Shown piece after piece: positions 1 through 8,591 of a stretch of DNA of 36,226 bases (position 1 is its first letter; each line of letters starts with the position of its first letter). Source of the DNA: Acetobacter syzygii (GTDB lineage: Bacteria > Pseudomonadota > Alphaproteobacteria > Acetobacterales > Acetobacteraceae); NCBI RefSeq assembly GCF_000964225.1, contig NZ_BAMZ01000023.1:1-36226 (forward strand), in the 5' to 3' direction. Made by a program: the position numbers and the translations under genes. Below the pieces are notes generated by a model. The model did no database searches. It saw only the letters and a list, made by a program, of their open reading frames with translations, and had not been told where the DNA came from.

Positions 1-697
1 CATGGTCTGCCTCTCTCGTTGAATCTTTAATCCGCAGAAAGCAGGGTGTTGTTCGCGCATCCATTATCTGGCGCAACATCCATTGCGGTAGATGGTGTTA
101 CAAACTGGCGTGCCCGATGGGTTGGCGAAGATGAAAGGCTCCTTCCGGTTAAGCAGAAGTGAGTGCCGGAAAACAAAAAAACCAGATCAGAATAAGTCTT
201 TTTCATAAGCACACATCCTTTCAGGGCCATGCAAACCCAGACATGCAAAGTTTACCAAAAACCAAAGTTTACATTATCTAATTCCGAAGTCGGAACGAAA
301 TAGGTTATGCAAACTGCGTAACGATGCGGCCTTTCCTTGCGATCGTGCCTATTCCCGCCATGAAAAACGGTTAGTGCAAAATGGATTGAACTACTCTTTA
401 CACTTGCAGAATAAGGACAGGGTTCCGAACCTGTCAACATCATTCCGCATTCGTTATGGAGTGAATGTGGCCAGATGCCCGTTTTTGGCCCCTGTTTGTT
501 TAGTACTACAAAAAAGATAGGTGTTCCTATCCGATTCAGCCCCACCAGACTGAGACGAAACACCCATTAAAAACACTTGTCGGGTGGGGAACCTGCCCGC
601 TAAAGCAAATGTCTGCCTGTCAGGCTGTTTGCGGCACAACGCCAGCAAAGCGCACTGGCAGGGTTGGACCGCCTTACAGACCTGCAAGGAACATATC
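1..697. other. Left-edge region without a supported gene
   Basis: No reading frame here shows recognisable protein character. A minus-strand start near 204, behind an AAGGATG-like ribosome site, opens Met-Lys-Lys-Thr-Tyr but runs into low-similarity sequence and stops near 27. It could be a decayed or truncated gene, but I cannot name it. The last 100 bases probably hold the promoter of trhO. Confidence 0.4.
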
Positions 698-1759
698 GTG
701 ACTGCCCGCTCCGCCCCGCCGACCGCCCCCAACCCCGACGATATGCCCATCTGCGTGGCGGCTCTTTATCGCTTTACCACCTTTGAAGACCCCGCCAGCA
801 TACGCACGCCCCTGCGCACACTCTGCGAGGAAAACGGGGTAAAGGGCATTCTGCTGTTGGCCAGCGAAGGCATTAACGGCACCATAGCGGGGAGCGATGC
901 AGGCATACAGGCCGTGCTGGCCCACATCCGCCAGTTGCCCGGCTGCGCGGATATTGAAGTCAAATTCTCCCGTGCGCCATCCATGCCATTCCTGCGCATG
1001 AAGGTCCGTTTGAAAAAAGAAATTGTGACCATGGGGATAGAGGGCACGGACCCCAACCATATTGTAGGCACTTATATTGCCCCCAAGGACTGGAATGCCC
1101 TGCTGGAACACCCCGATACCATTCTGATCGACACCCGGAATGATTACGAAGTTGCAGTTGGCACGTTTGAGGGAGCGGTGGACCCAAAGATCAAAACCTT
1201 CCGCGAATTCCCCGAATGGTTCCGCCAGAATCGCGACCGCCTGCTGGCACAAGGGCGCAAGCCACGGGTGGCCATGTTCTGCACCGGAGGCATCCGCTGT
1301 GAAAAATCCACAGCCTTTGCCAAGGCGGAAGGGCTGGACGAGGTGTACCATCTTGAAGGTGGTATTCTAAAATATCTGGAAACCATTCCACAGGAGGAAA
1401 GTCTGTGGCGTGGTGAATGCTTTGTTTTTGACCAGCGGGTTACGGTCGGGCACGGGCTTAAACCCGGCAATCTGGAATTATGCCACGCCTGCCGAGTCCC
1501 TCTTTCCCCTGAGGACAAATCCTCCCCTCTCTATGAACAGGGTGTAAGTTGCCCCCACTGCCACGGCACCCAGAGTGAGCGTAACCGCGCACGCCACGCC
1601 GAGCGTGAACGGCAGGCTCAACTGGCCGCGGAACGCGGGGAAGCACACCTTGGCATGAACATGGAGCAAGAACGCGCACGCAAACGAAAGCTGCGCGAAG
1701 ACGAAATTGAACGCCAGCAAGCCTTGCGCCAAGGTGTACTGGACCGCCTGCGGGACTAA
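698..1759 (+). CDS. trhO: tRNA uridine(34) hydroxylase, rhodanese type
   Basis: TrhO (YceA family) hydroxylates uridine 34 of certain tRNAs, the first step towards 5-(carboxy)methoxyuridine at the wobble position; it acts in the cytoplasm. The protein has an N-terminal acylphosphatase-like domain (beginning CVAALYRF, with [10 protein letters not shown]), a rhodanese domain ([10 protein letters not shown]) whose loop FCTGGIRCE puts the active-site Cys at about residue 195, and a Cys-rich tail (CHAC, CPHC) followed by a charged Arg/Glu-rich helix. I chose GTG 698 because AAGGA sits 7 bases upstream; an ATG at 743 is the alternative, and the frame stays open upstream to 584 without a ribosome site. 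Length, about 353 residues, is slightly long for the family because of the tail. It is transcribed alone, and its neighbours give no functional hint. Confidence 0.93.
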   Translation: MTARSAPPTAPNPDDMPICVAALYRFTTFEDPASIRTPLRTLCEENGVKGILLLASEGINGTIAGSDAGIQAVLAHIRQLPGCADIEVKFSRAPSMPFLRMKVRLKKEIVTMGIEGTDPNHIVGTYIAPKDWNALLEHPDTILIDTRNDYEVAVGTFEGAVDPKIKTFREFPEWFRQNRDRLLAQGRKPRVAMFCTGGIRCEKSTAFAKAEGLDEVYHLEGGILKYLETIPQEESLWRGECFVFDQRVTVGHGLKPGNLELCHACRVPLSPEDKSSPLYEQGVSCPHCHGTQSERNRARHAERERQAQLAAERGEAHLGMNMEQERARKRKLREDEIERQQALRQGVLDRLRD

Positions 1760-1793
1760 ATCCGCCTTCCGCCACATCATCTCAAAAATATGA

Positions 1794-1826
1794 CTTTCCC
1801 CTGTGCTACAAACCAGCGGGGGAAAG
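1794..1826. other. Intergenic hairpin after trhO
   Basis: CTTTCCCC (1794-1801) is exactly complementary to GGGGAAAG (1819-1826). No T-tract follows on either strand, so it is not a classical terminator. It may be a weak 3' hairpin of trhO. Confidence 0.4.
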
Positions 1827-1915
1827 GCTGAGGGCTAGCCAACTGGCGTCCCCCCGTATATATCGGGCGCGTAAATTAACCCGCAAACAAGCGGCGCGCA
1901 TTGCCGGGGACATGA

Positions 1916-2443
1916 ATGAGCATACACTGCGCATGGTGCGAGCGGGACATACACGACCGTACTCACATACCCTACTGCTGTGCGCGCTGTGAAAAAAAAG
2001 CCACCAAAGCTCTGGCAGCCATTAATGCCCCCCAATCCGCCTTGCAGCGGGAAACACGCTTGATCCGTGGCTGCCTGGTCACTCTGGTTGCGATTATTGC
2101 CGTAACATTCAGCCTACGCATACTCGCTGGTTCACCACCGCCACCGGATGATATTGTGATTACCCCATCTGCCCCATCGTCCGTGGCAATCCAGAATTCT
2201 GAACCTTATAAAGCCGGACAGATTGCCCGCAGACACTGGAATTTATGGCTAGGCGGGCAACATGGTGAACGCCGCAAAGGGGCTATTTACTGGCTTAATG
2301 CCGTTACAGGCCAGCACGCCAAACATTGCGACGGGACAGCGGAATTTGCCTTGGGCTGTTTTGATGCGCACCGGCACATCAGCAGGAGCGAATCCCTGTT
2401 GGCAACAGACCCGGAGTTTATTGCGGGGTGGAATACCCCTTAA
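1916..2443 (+). CDS. Small Cys-rich single-pass membrane protein, unknown function
   Basis: I do not recognise a named family. The 175-residue product starts with a probable metal-binding knuckle (CAWC, then CCARC at residues 5-25) in a charged N-terminal segment. One hydrophobic helix follows at about residues 48-68, then a polar C-terminal part rich in His, Trp and Cys. With few positive charges after the helix, the C-terminal part probably lies in the periplasm. The start ATG 1916 follows GGGGA by 5 bases; an overlapping ATG at 1912 is out of frame. A good terminator lies 43 bases after the stop, so it is probably monocistronic. The zinc-knuckle-plus-helix reading is inference. Confidence 0.65.
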   Translation: MSIHCAWCERDIHDRTHIPYCCARCEKKATKALAAINAPQSALQRETRLIRGCLVTLVAIIAVTFSLRILAGSPPPPDDIVITPSAPSSVAIQNSEPYKAGQIARRHWNLWLGGQHGERRKGAIYWLNAVTGQHAKHCDGTAEFALGCFDAHRHISRSESLLATDPEFIAGWNTP

Positions 2444-2485
2444 ATCGCTGCCTACAGGCCGCCCGTAAAACCACTCAGCAGGTAA

Positions 2486-2518
2486 GTGTGTGGATAATCT
2501 TCCACACGCCTTTTCCTT
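2486..2518 (+). terminator. Rho-independent terminator of the 1916-2443 gene
   Basis: A 9-bp stem (GTGTGTGGA 2486-2494 with TCCACACGC 2501-2509, one T-G pair) closes a 6-base TAATCT loop and is followed by a T-rich CTTTTCCTT. It is oriented for the plus-strand gene and separates it from the convergent tautomerase. Confidence 0.8.
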
Positions 2519-2530
2519 AAAACACCGACC

Positions 2531-2920
2531 TTATAATTCACCAGTTAAGAACTGAGCTCTGCCAAGCCCAAAGCTCCAGTGTTCATCCGCATTCTGGACA
2601 ATGGAGACCATAAGATCGGATGGTGCCAGCCCACACCGCGCCTCCAGCTTTTTCGCCAGCAATTTATAAAATTCTGCAATCTGTTCTTTTGAGCGCGGGC
2701 GAGAGGTCACCTGAAGCAGTACGACCTTATCGGTCCGCGGGATGTCTAAGCCTGTATCCTCTATAATCATATGGGCTGGGTCATGCTCCGATACAATCTG
2801 ATAACGATCACGCTCTGGCACCTTAAAGGCTTCAAGCATGGCTTCGTGGGTTGTATCCAGCAGTAAGCGGAGTTCTTCTGGCTTACGCCCTTTGATCACA
2901 TGGAAATGGAGAAGAGGCAT
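2531..2920 (-). CDS. Tautomerase family protein (tautomerase superfamily, type 2)
   Basis: The 129-residue product begins Met-Pro-Leu-Leu, so Pro would become the N-terminal catalytic base after Met removal, as in 4-oxalocrotonate tautomerase relatives. The tract RDRYQIVSEHDPAHM and the length of two fused beta-alpha-beta units match the longer tautomerase families that act on small keto-enol substrates in the cytoplasm; the natural substrate cannot be told from sequence. The start is supported by AGGGA about 7 bases upstream. It converges on the preceding gene, with a terminator between. The family call is firm; the reaction is only inferred. Confidence 0.85.
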   Translation of the reverse strand: MPLLHFHVIKGRKPEELRLLLDTTHEAMLEAFKVPERDRYQIVSEHDPAHMIIEDTGLDIPRTDKVVLLQVTSRPRSKEQIAEFYKLLAKKLEARCGLAPSDLMVSIVQNADEHWSFGLGRAQFLTGEL

Positions 2921-3311
2921 CTGACATCCCTAAACTTTTGACTGGCCTGATTTAAACACCCAGCGCAACCAATGGTTGCTCACCCTGCTTCTGCAACAAA
3001 AGCAGAGCCTGCCACGCCTGCCTAATCAACAAAAAAAGATTTTTGCTATATTCACTTTCCTCCCCAGCAGGACCGGACTGGATGGAAGTTAAAATCAGGA
3101 AGAGCCACACAGCTTTTATCTTCACAAAGTCTAATCATTTGCCTTGACCAGAACTCTCTGCGCTTAGGTATCACAGCTTTTTATGGCAGCTAACTCTGTA
3201 TGGGACCAGCCCTCTCCATCATGCCCTTTATGAACGCGAGAGCCTCAACCACAGGATTAAGAGTGTACCTGCCCTGATTGCCGCTTTGCCGATATTGAGG
3301 CAGATTGAAGC
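2921..3311. other. Intergenic region with a possible zinc-ribbon gene relic
   Basis: This 391-base stretch holds the promoter side of the tautomerase gene. In its last 130 bases, a frame with paired Cys codons is broken by two stops (annotated separately at 3183-3308). I see no RNA gene or terminator. Confidence 0.4.
3183..3308 (+). pseudogene. Possible decayed small zinc-ribbon gene
   Basis: From ATG 3183, one frame reads on for 41 codons to TGA 3306, interrupted by TGA at 3231 and TAA at 3258. It encodes SCPL, stop, then about ten polar residues, stop, then ECTCPDCRFADIEAD. If the first stop was a Cys codon (TGC or TGT to TGA), the product would have a CPLC...CPDC zinc-ribbon layout. It ends 3 bases before the yaiI start. 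The paired CxxC pattern is seen; its former status as a gene is inferred. Confidence 0.35.
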
Positions 3312-3782
3312 ATGATCCGTATTTTTATCGATTCTGATGCCTGCCCCGTAAAAGACGAGGTGTACCGCGTAGCTGGACGTTATGGTCTGCATGTTTTTGT
3401 GGTCTCCAACCGAATGATGGTTGTACCCGATTCACCTTTGGTCGAACGTGTGGTGGTAGATGCCGGACCAGATATAGCAGACGACTGGATTGCCGAGCGT
3501 GCATCCGCCAAAGATATTGTTATTACAGCAGATATTCCCCTCGCGGCCCGCTGTGTGGAAAAAGACGCATATGTTCTGGACCCCAAAGGCAAACTGTTTG
3601 ATGCCGACACAATAGGTATGGCTCTGGCAATGCGTAACCTGATGACAGACCTGCGATCAGCTGGCGTAATAACATCTGGTGCCCGTGGATTTAGCAAAAC
3701 CGATCGTTCGCGCTTTCTCTCCGCACTGGATACGATTGTGGTCAAGGCCCAAAAACCACGCCCTCGTAACTTGGCACAATGA
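3312..3782 (+). CDS. yaiI: YaiI/YqxD (UPF0178, DUF188) family protein
   Basis: The 156-residue product has the family's hallmarks: FIDSDACPVKDEVYRVA at the N-terminus, VVDAGPDIADDW and DIVITADIPLA in the middle, and SARGFSKTDRSRFLSALD-like sequence near the end. The conserved acidic residues (DSDACP, D..ADIPLA) suggest a PIN-like, possibly metal-dependent nuclease fold, but no reaction is established. The length is normal for the family. ATG 3312 has only a weak ribosome site (GAGG about 12 bases upstream). It appears to be a single gene, with 200 bases of AT-rich spacer before the next. Confidence 0.9.
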   Translation: MIRIFIDSDACPVKDEVYRVAGRYGLHVFVVSNRMMVVPDSPLVERVVVDAGPDIADDWIAERASAKDIVITADIPLAARCVEKDAYVLDPKGKLFDADTIGMALAMRNLMTDLRSAGVITSGARGFSKTDRSRFLSALDTIVVKAQKPRPRNLAQ

Positions 3783-4031
3783 GCCATTATCTTGGTTAAA
3801 ACGCTCGCAAAAATACAACAAACACCCAGCCCATATGCCAGATAACCTGCTTTTTGTGGCTTAGTTACGCGCATAAGCGCAGACAAACACCGAGGCGCTC
3901 CTGCCCGGCATGACTTAATTTTATTCCTTACAAACAGCTGCCCTGCATTTTACAGACAAACAATCTATTTTTGGTTTACGCCCACTATGCTACAGAAAAA
4001 TTCTTTAGAGATATGTGCAGTGCAGGCTAGA

Positions 4032-5816
4032 ATGTTTAATTTTTCATCCAAAACAGACAATATAGACTTCAAAAAATTATTCATATTTTTTATATTATAC
4101 ATAATAGTTGCTTATATATCGATGAATTATACTGTCTATTACGATGGGCACTCAACCATATGGCCAGCCGATGCCCTTATGCTTGCTGCCATTTTTTCCA
4201 AACAAATCAAAAACATTAATGCCATAACCATCATCACTTTTTTTGCAAATACTTTTAGCCATTACGCCTGCGGCTACCATGGAATAGTTGTTCTTTTATA
4301 TGCCACCATCAGCTCACTTCAAATATTTCTTTCCAACAAATCCTATATTAAATTTGTAGGTAATGGAGTTTTATTTTCAGAATATAAATACATTATAAAA
4401 TTCAATCTGTATTCTGGTCTTGTATTCCCTTTCATATCCGCTTTATTGGGAACAGTTGCAAATGGTATAAGCTCCGGGATTTTTTCCCTCAATGATTTTG
4501 CCGGTTGGTTTTTTGCTCTATCATTAGGCAATATTACTTTTACACGTCCATTTACCTATATTCTTGATGGAACACTTTTTAAAAATATCAAAAATTTTGC
4601 AAAAAGTGGGCTTAAAAAGTCTTTCCTCGCATCAGTCTCCATATCAATTACGCTTTATGCTGCTTACTATGTTTTTCATCAAATAAAATATCCGTTTCTT
4701 TTTGTAACAACATCATTGGTTATTTCAAACTCTCTCGTTTCAGGTGAGATATTTGGTTCAATAGTTGTTATGATTATTGCTGTTATGGCCACAAGAGCAA
4801 CATTTGATTTACTAGGCCCCATTGCCCTTATGCAGGCTGGATATTTAGGGCGGCAGGCTGTTTTACAAACCTATCTGATTTTTACAGTATTTACCGAAAG
4901 AGCCGTTTCTGTTCTGTTTATGAGGAATAAAACACTTGCTCAAAATGTTGCAGAAAAAGAGCAAATGCTTGCACTCATCATGGTTAATTCTACCGATTGC
5001 ATGATTGATATTAACCGCGATGGCTTATGCCTGTGGGCTGGTGGTGCATCACTGCCTCTGCTGGGGTGCAGCAACCAGAATATACAGGGCAAAAACTTAA
5101 CTGATATTTTAAAAATATCTGAAAAAACCTCTGATTCAATAAAAGATTTTTTTGATAATGAAGAAAAAAATTGCGAGACTTTTTCTGCCACCCCTCTCTC
5201 CAACCAGAATGTGTCGCTTAGCGTTAGCTTTCGTAAGTCCATAACCGATGGTGTGGTATCCGGTGCGATTGTAACAGTGAATGACATTACGGAAGAAACA
5301 AATAAAATTGCTGTTGCTGTTGAAAAATCCGAAAAAGACCCTCTTACACATTTACTGAATCGGTCAGGTTTTTATGAAAAAATGAAGTCTGTGCTCAGCA
5401 CATCAGGTACGCCTTTTTGCATTTCCTACATAGACATTGATCACTTTAAAACCATTAACGATACATATGGCCACGAAGCTGGAGATACTATTTTAACTGG
5501 CATCTCGAACCTGATGCAAAGCTTGATCCATCCGCATGATATTTTATCACGGTTTGGTGGAGATGAATTTGTTATTGTTCATCTCAATACAGAAATTGAT
5601 TCGAAAAGCTTTTTCACAAATCTTGTCAATAAAATTGAAAGTGCAACCTTTACTTTAAAAAACAATACAACAATAAAAATTACAATCAGCTGTGGTTTTA
5701 CACACCATCAGTCAGGAAAAAATTTAGATACTATCATTCAGGAAGCAGATAACGCCCTTTATAATGCGAAAGAATCCGGAAGAAACCAAGTTTGTGAATT
5801 TATCAGTAAAACCTGA
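4032..5816 (+). CDS. Diguanylate cyclase with MASE1-like membrane sensor, PAS and GGDEF domains
   Basis: Makes cyclic di-GMP from two GTP at the inner membrane. About 290 N-terminal residues form a multi-helix MASE1-like sensor (note YYDGHSTIWPADALMLA). A PAS-like segment follows (about residues 295-420, with NSTDCMIDINRDG), then a GGDEF domain beginning DPLTHLLNRSGF. The active site RFGGDEF is intact at 5557-5571 (about residues 509-513). Five residues upstream the usual inhibitory RxxD is HPHD, so product inhibition is probably lost or weakened. I prefer ATG 4032 (GCAGG 6 bases upstream) over ATG 3987, which has no ribosome site. The gene is much more AT-rich than its neighbours and rich in Lys, Asn, Ile and Phe, which suggests horizontal transfer. 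Confidence 0.88.
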   Translation: MFNFSSKTDNIDFKKLFIFFILYIIVAYISMNYTVYYDGHSTIWPADALMLAAIFSKQIKNINAITIITFFANTFSHYACGYHGIVVLLYATISSLQIFLSNKSYIKFVGNGVLFSEYKYIIKFNLYSGLVFPFISALLGTVANGISSGIFSLNDFAGWFFALSLGNITFTRPFTYILDGTLFKNIKNFAKSGLKKSFLASVSISITLYAAYYVFHQIKYPFLFVTTSLVISNSLVSGEIFGSIVVMIIAVMATRATFDLLGPIALMQAGYLGRQAVLQTYLIFTVFTERAVSVLFMRNKTLAQNVAEKEQMLALIMVNSTDCMIDINRDGLCLWAGGASLPLLGCSNQNIQGKNLTDILKISEKTSDSIKDFFDNEEKNCETFSATPLSNQNVSLSVSFRKSITDGVVSGAIVTVNDITEETNKIAVAVEKSEKDPLTHLLNRSGFYEKMKSVLSTSGTPFCISYIDIDHFKTINDTYGHEAGDTILTGISNLMQSLIHPHDILSRFGGDEFVIVHLNTEIDSKSFFTNLVNKIESATFTLKNNTTIKITISCGFTHHQSGKNLDTIIQEADNALYNAKESGRNQVCEFISKT

Positions 5817-5867
5817 ACACTTCCGGTTTTCCTTGACGTAAGAGACAGAAAAAGCCAGCGGTAATAT

Positions 5868-7130
5868 ATGGATACTATTAGCCTCCTTGCTTTGCTCCTG
5901 ACCCTTGCCGCGGGCTTCAGCATTCTCAATCATCATACGTTGCGTGTTCCTGTGACGATTGGAGTGCTGATTTTCTCATTACTGGCATCAATGCTGGTTA
6001 TGGCCCTGAACTCTCTTGTCCCGGCCTATAATCTTCAGGCCCTGCCACGCTCTGTTCTAGGAGCCATCAACCTGCCTGTAGCACTTTTGAACGGCGCGTT
6101 ATCCCTCCTCCTGTTTGCCGGGGCCATGCAGGTGGATGTTGCTTATCTACGTAAAAAACTAATGTCCGTAGCCGCTCTTTCCCTTATGGGAACTGTTCTG
6201 GCTGTGGCTTTTCTAGCAATTGCAGCGTGGTGTGTTTTTCCTCTGCTTGGTCATGCTGTGCCTTTTACATGGTGCATTGTGCTCGGTGCCATTCTCGCCC
6301 CCACCGACCCGGTTTCGGTTGTGGGAATGCTGAAGCGCCTCGGATTACCCGGCCCATTACAGGCCGTTTTTGCAGGTGAAAGCCTGTTTAATGATGGTGT
6401 AGGTGTTGTCATTTTCGGTGTAACAGTCGGGCTGGCAACCGGGAGCACGCAAGGCGTAACCACCTTGGACATAGCCTTCAGCTTCTGCCGCGAAGCACTT
6501 GGTGGCGGTCTGCTAGGCGCACTGACCGGATGGATCGCGCTGTCTGTGCTCAAGAGGCAGCACGATCCCCATATCGATCTGCTCACTTCACTGGCTCTGG
6601 CGACCGGAACTTTCAGCATAGCCAATCAACTTGGTATGTCGGGTGCGATTGCTGTGGTTGTCGCCGGTCTTTATTTTGGAACAGGCCACAGTCATTCTGT
6701 GTTTGATGATGCTTCGCGCAGGGAACTCAACATTGCATGGACGCTGATTGACGAGGTCCTCAATGTTTTGTTGTTCATGCTCATCGGTTTTGAATTACTC
6801 GAAATCAAACCGCATCTGTTTACGGCCCTGGCAACGTTGGCCATTATTCCGCTCTCAATCGCTGTGCGAGCATTGAGTGTGCTATTTTCCACTCTTCCTG
6901 CTCATCTCCAAAACTGGGAGCGGGGTCGCACCCTTACCATTCTGGCATGGGGTGGTCTGCGTGGCGGTATTTCGGTCTCTCTAGCATTAGGCTTACCGCC
7001 CGGAGAACTGCGCGCCCTCCTGCTACCCATCTGCTACGGCGTGGTCGTGTTCACCATCATCGTGCAGGGTTTAACCATGGAACGAGTCGTCCGCAGGCTT
7101 TACCCATCTTCCACCCAACTGCGGCCATAA
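5868..7130 (+). CDS. CPA1-family Na+/H+ antiporter
   Basis: A 420-residue integral membrane protein with about 12 hydrophobic segments and the cation:proton antiporter-1 signatures: the PTDPVSVVGML ion-binding Asp motif and GESLFNDGVGVVIF a few helices into the protein. A second charged motif, WGGLRGGISVSLALGLP, lies near the end. It exchanges cytoplasmic Na+ (or K+) for protons across the inner membrane and supports pH and salt balance, useful in an acid-producing organism. It starts 51 bases after the cyclase gene on the same strand, but its base composition is that of the ordinary genome. The ribosome site (AGCGG) is weak. The ion selectivity cannot be read from sequence. Confidence 0.92.
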   Translation: MDTISLLALLLTLAAGFSILNHHTLRVPVTIGVLIFSLLASMLVMALNSLVPAYNLQALPRSVLGAINLPVALLNGALSLLLFAGAMQVDVAYLRKKLMSVAALSLMGTVLAVAFLAIAAWCVFPLLGHAVPFTWCIVLGAILAPTDPVSVVGMLKRLGLPGPLQAVFAGESLFNDGVGVVIFGVTVGLATGSTQGVTTLDIAFSFCREALGGGLLGALTGWIALSVLKRQHDPHIDLLTSLALATGTFSIANQLGMSGAIAVVVAGLYFGTGHSHSVFDDASRRELNIAWTLIDEVLNVLLFMLIGFELLEIKPHLFTALATLAIIPLSIAVRALSVLFSTLPAHLQNWERGRTLTILAWGGLRGGISVSLALGLPPGELRALLLPICYGVVVFTIIVQGLTMERVVRRLYPSSTQLRP

Positions 7131-7212
7131 TTTTCTTCTGTAATCCTCAGCATTATCCTGCTGCTACTGCCACTTACATCCTCATTCCTGATTTTGTCGC
7201 AGAGTATAAGAC

Positions 7213-7555
7213 ATGCGCAAAGTCGACGCCTATATTCACCCAGCCCTTCAAAGAGAGGTCAATAAATGGAAACCAAATAGAGCGGGAACATTTCTTGCAA
7301 TGGCCTCTGGCCAGCCGTTCTCGGTGAATGGATTTTATAATAATTTTGCAGACTGGTGCAGAGAGGCTGGACTTCCAAAAGAATGCAGCCCCCACGGATT
7401 AAGGAAGGCAGCCGCGCGGCTTTTGGCTGAAGTAGGGTGCACACCCACCAGATAGCGGCGATAACTGGACACAAGACTTTGGCTGAGGTGGAACGGTACC
7501 CCAAGCCGTTGAGCAGAAACGACTTGCCAAGGAAGCCATGACTAAGCTGCGCTAG
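7213..7555 (+). pseudogene. Tyrosine recombinase (integrase) C-terminal relic
   Basis: The reading frame from 7213 encodes the end of a phage-type integrase: GFYNNFADWCREAGLP, then SPHGLRKAAA with the His-x-x-Arg box. At about 7440 the frame ends in a stop, but the next frame continues HQIAAITGHKTLAEVERY, giving the second His and the catalytic Tyr. A further frameshift after Tyr restores QAVEQKRLAKEAMTKLR to TAG 7553. The N-terminal two thirds are missing. It points towards the tRNA-derived repeat at 7626, the usual position for an integrase gene next to its attachment site, so it is probably the remnant of an older island at the same tRNA-Ser locus. Confidence 0.85.
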
Positions 7556-7625
7556 TGGCACACGCAAAACCGCGATTGGCACACAGCCTTCGTAACTAGT
7601 TGGCTTGATTATATCTTTTAGATAT

Positions 7626-7643
7626 TTGGCGGAGAGAGAGGGA
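7626..7643 (+). repeat. attL core (18-bp direct repeat)
   Basis: Identical to 11640-11657, the 3' end of tRNA-Ser. Identity stops at 7644. The bases right after (CTCTCC at 7644-7649) are complementary to GGAGAG inside the core, so this copy can also fold on itself, probably by chance. Confidence 0.85.
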
Positions 7644-7685
7644 CTCTCCACCCATTTGCAATTTTCCGCAGAAAACAGCCAAAAA

Positions 7686-7719
7686 CATTGTAACTACAGC
7701 GCTGTGACGTGTCGTTACA
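7686..7719. promoter_or_regulatory. Putative integrase arm-type sites, left end
   Basis: CATTGTAACTACAG (7686-7699) matches CACTGTAACTACAG at 11587-11600 in 13 of 14 bases. TGTCGTTACA (7710-7719) is the exact reverse complement of TGTAACGACA at 11569-11578. Both pairs lie about 40-70 bases inside the attachment cores, as expected for integrase arm sites. Confidence 0.55.
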
Positions 7720-7925
7720 CACTACAGCACCAAATCAAGAGCCTTAATCCAGTAAGCACCATCAGGCATCAGGTCTAGTGCTGTTTTCGAGGATAAGGTG
7801 CGTGACCACTCTTGCACCGAATATCCACCGCCCTGTGTTTCCTGTCTTTGGTGTCTGAATTAAAGATCAGCCCTCAGAAAGCCCCACACCCAACGCTGCC
7901 CCGCTTAGTTCACATACTAACTATT

Positions 7926-8591
7926 CTACCCAAGACACCTTTTAACAGCCGCAGCGGTCCACTCTGTCTTCCCTCTGCTTGTCTTAATACCCATACCCTC
8001 TAAACGCCCCGCTATGGCCCGCAGAGACAGCCCTTCGCTGTGTAAGGGGGCAATGACCGCAGCAACCCTTCCCCTGAACTCCTGAGCCTTCTCTTGGAGG
8101 GCCTGAGTCCCTTTCTGGTTGTCTGGTGCTGGCCCACCTTTATACCCACCCAGCACGACACCACGGGCCTTTGCAGCAGCAAGAGCCGCCTTTGTCCGCT
8201 CACTAATCATGCACCGTTCCTTCTCGGCCATAGCGGCCCAGATATGGAGCATAAACGGGTCGGCATCCTTGCCCAGCTCCGCGACGATGAACGGAACACG
8301 CTTCACCATCAGCCCAGCGATAAACGCCACGTCACGGCTCAGGCGGTCAAGCTTTGCCACAATGACCGGGCACTGCATCACCCTAGCCTTTTCGAGTGCT
8401 GCACAGAGTTGGGGCCGATTACTCAGGGCATCACTCCCCTTGCCTGTCTCAACCTCGGTGAACACGTCAATCAGGTCAAAGCCCTCCGCCTGTGCAAAGC
8501 TCTGTATGGCTGCACTCTGTGCGTCCATGCCCAGACCGCTTTTACCCTGTTTGGCTGTGCTGACCCGGATATAGGCTACTGCCCGCTTCAT
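7926..8591 (-). CDS. Serine recombinase (resolvase/invertase family)
   Basis: A 221-residue small serine recombinase. The N-terminal catalytic domain begins [12 protein letters not shown], with the nucleophile Ser11 and Arg9, and continues through the helix region [16 protein letters not shown] that carries further active-site Arg residues. After a long helix and the linker [14 protein letters not shown] comes a C-terminal DNA-binding region, [17 protein letters not shown]. It cuts and rejoins two DNA sites through a 5'-phosphoserine link, for cointegrate resolution or inversion. Within the element it is transcribed leftward, away from the non-coding region. No obvious paired resolution site was found, but the inverted repeats just upstream are candidates. 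A domesticated or cargo role cannot be excluded. Confidence 0.92.
   Translation of the reverse strand: MKRAVAYIRVSTAKQGKSGLGMDAQSAAIQSFAQAEGFDLIDVFTEVETGKGSDALSNRPQLCAALEKARVMQCPVIVAKLDRLSRDVAFIAGLMVKRVPFIVAELGKDADPFMLHIWAAMAEKERCMISERTKAALAAAKARGVVLGGYKGGPAPDNQKGTQALQEKAQEFRGRVAAVIAPLHSEGLSLRAIAGRLEGMGIKTSRGKTEWTAAAVKRCLG

Larger units (their letters stand above)
7556..7925. other. Left end of the integrative element, non-coding
   Basis: This 370-base stretch holds the left attachment core (7626-7643) and integrase arm-like sequences (7686-7719). Between about 7720 and 7925 I see no coding frame or clear structure. Confidence 0.5.

Noticed and set aside
27..248. 73-codon minus-strand frame at the left edge
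   Set aside because: A ribosome-site-like AAGGATG precedes an internal Met, but the protein has no recognisable content; left as unsupported.
674..1351. 225-codon minus-strand frame opposite trhO
   Set aside because: Lies antisense to a well-supported gene, with no domain or ribosome site.
3231..3233. TGA as a selenocysteine codon in the zinc-ribbon frame
   Set aside because: A second stop (TAA 3258) also interrupts the frame, and no selenocysteine hairpin was seen; decay is simpler.
3380..3886. 168-codon minus-strand frame opposite yaiI
   Set aside because: Shadow of yaiI; composition is that of an antisense frame.
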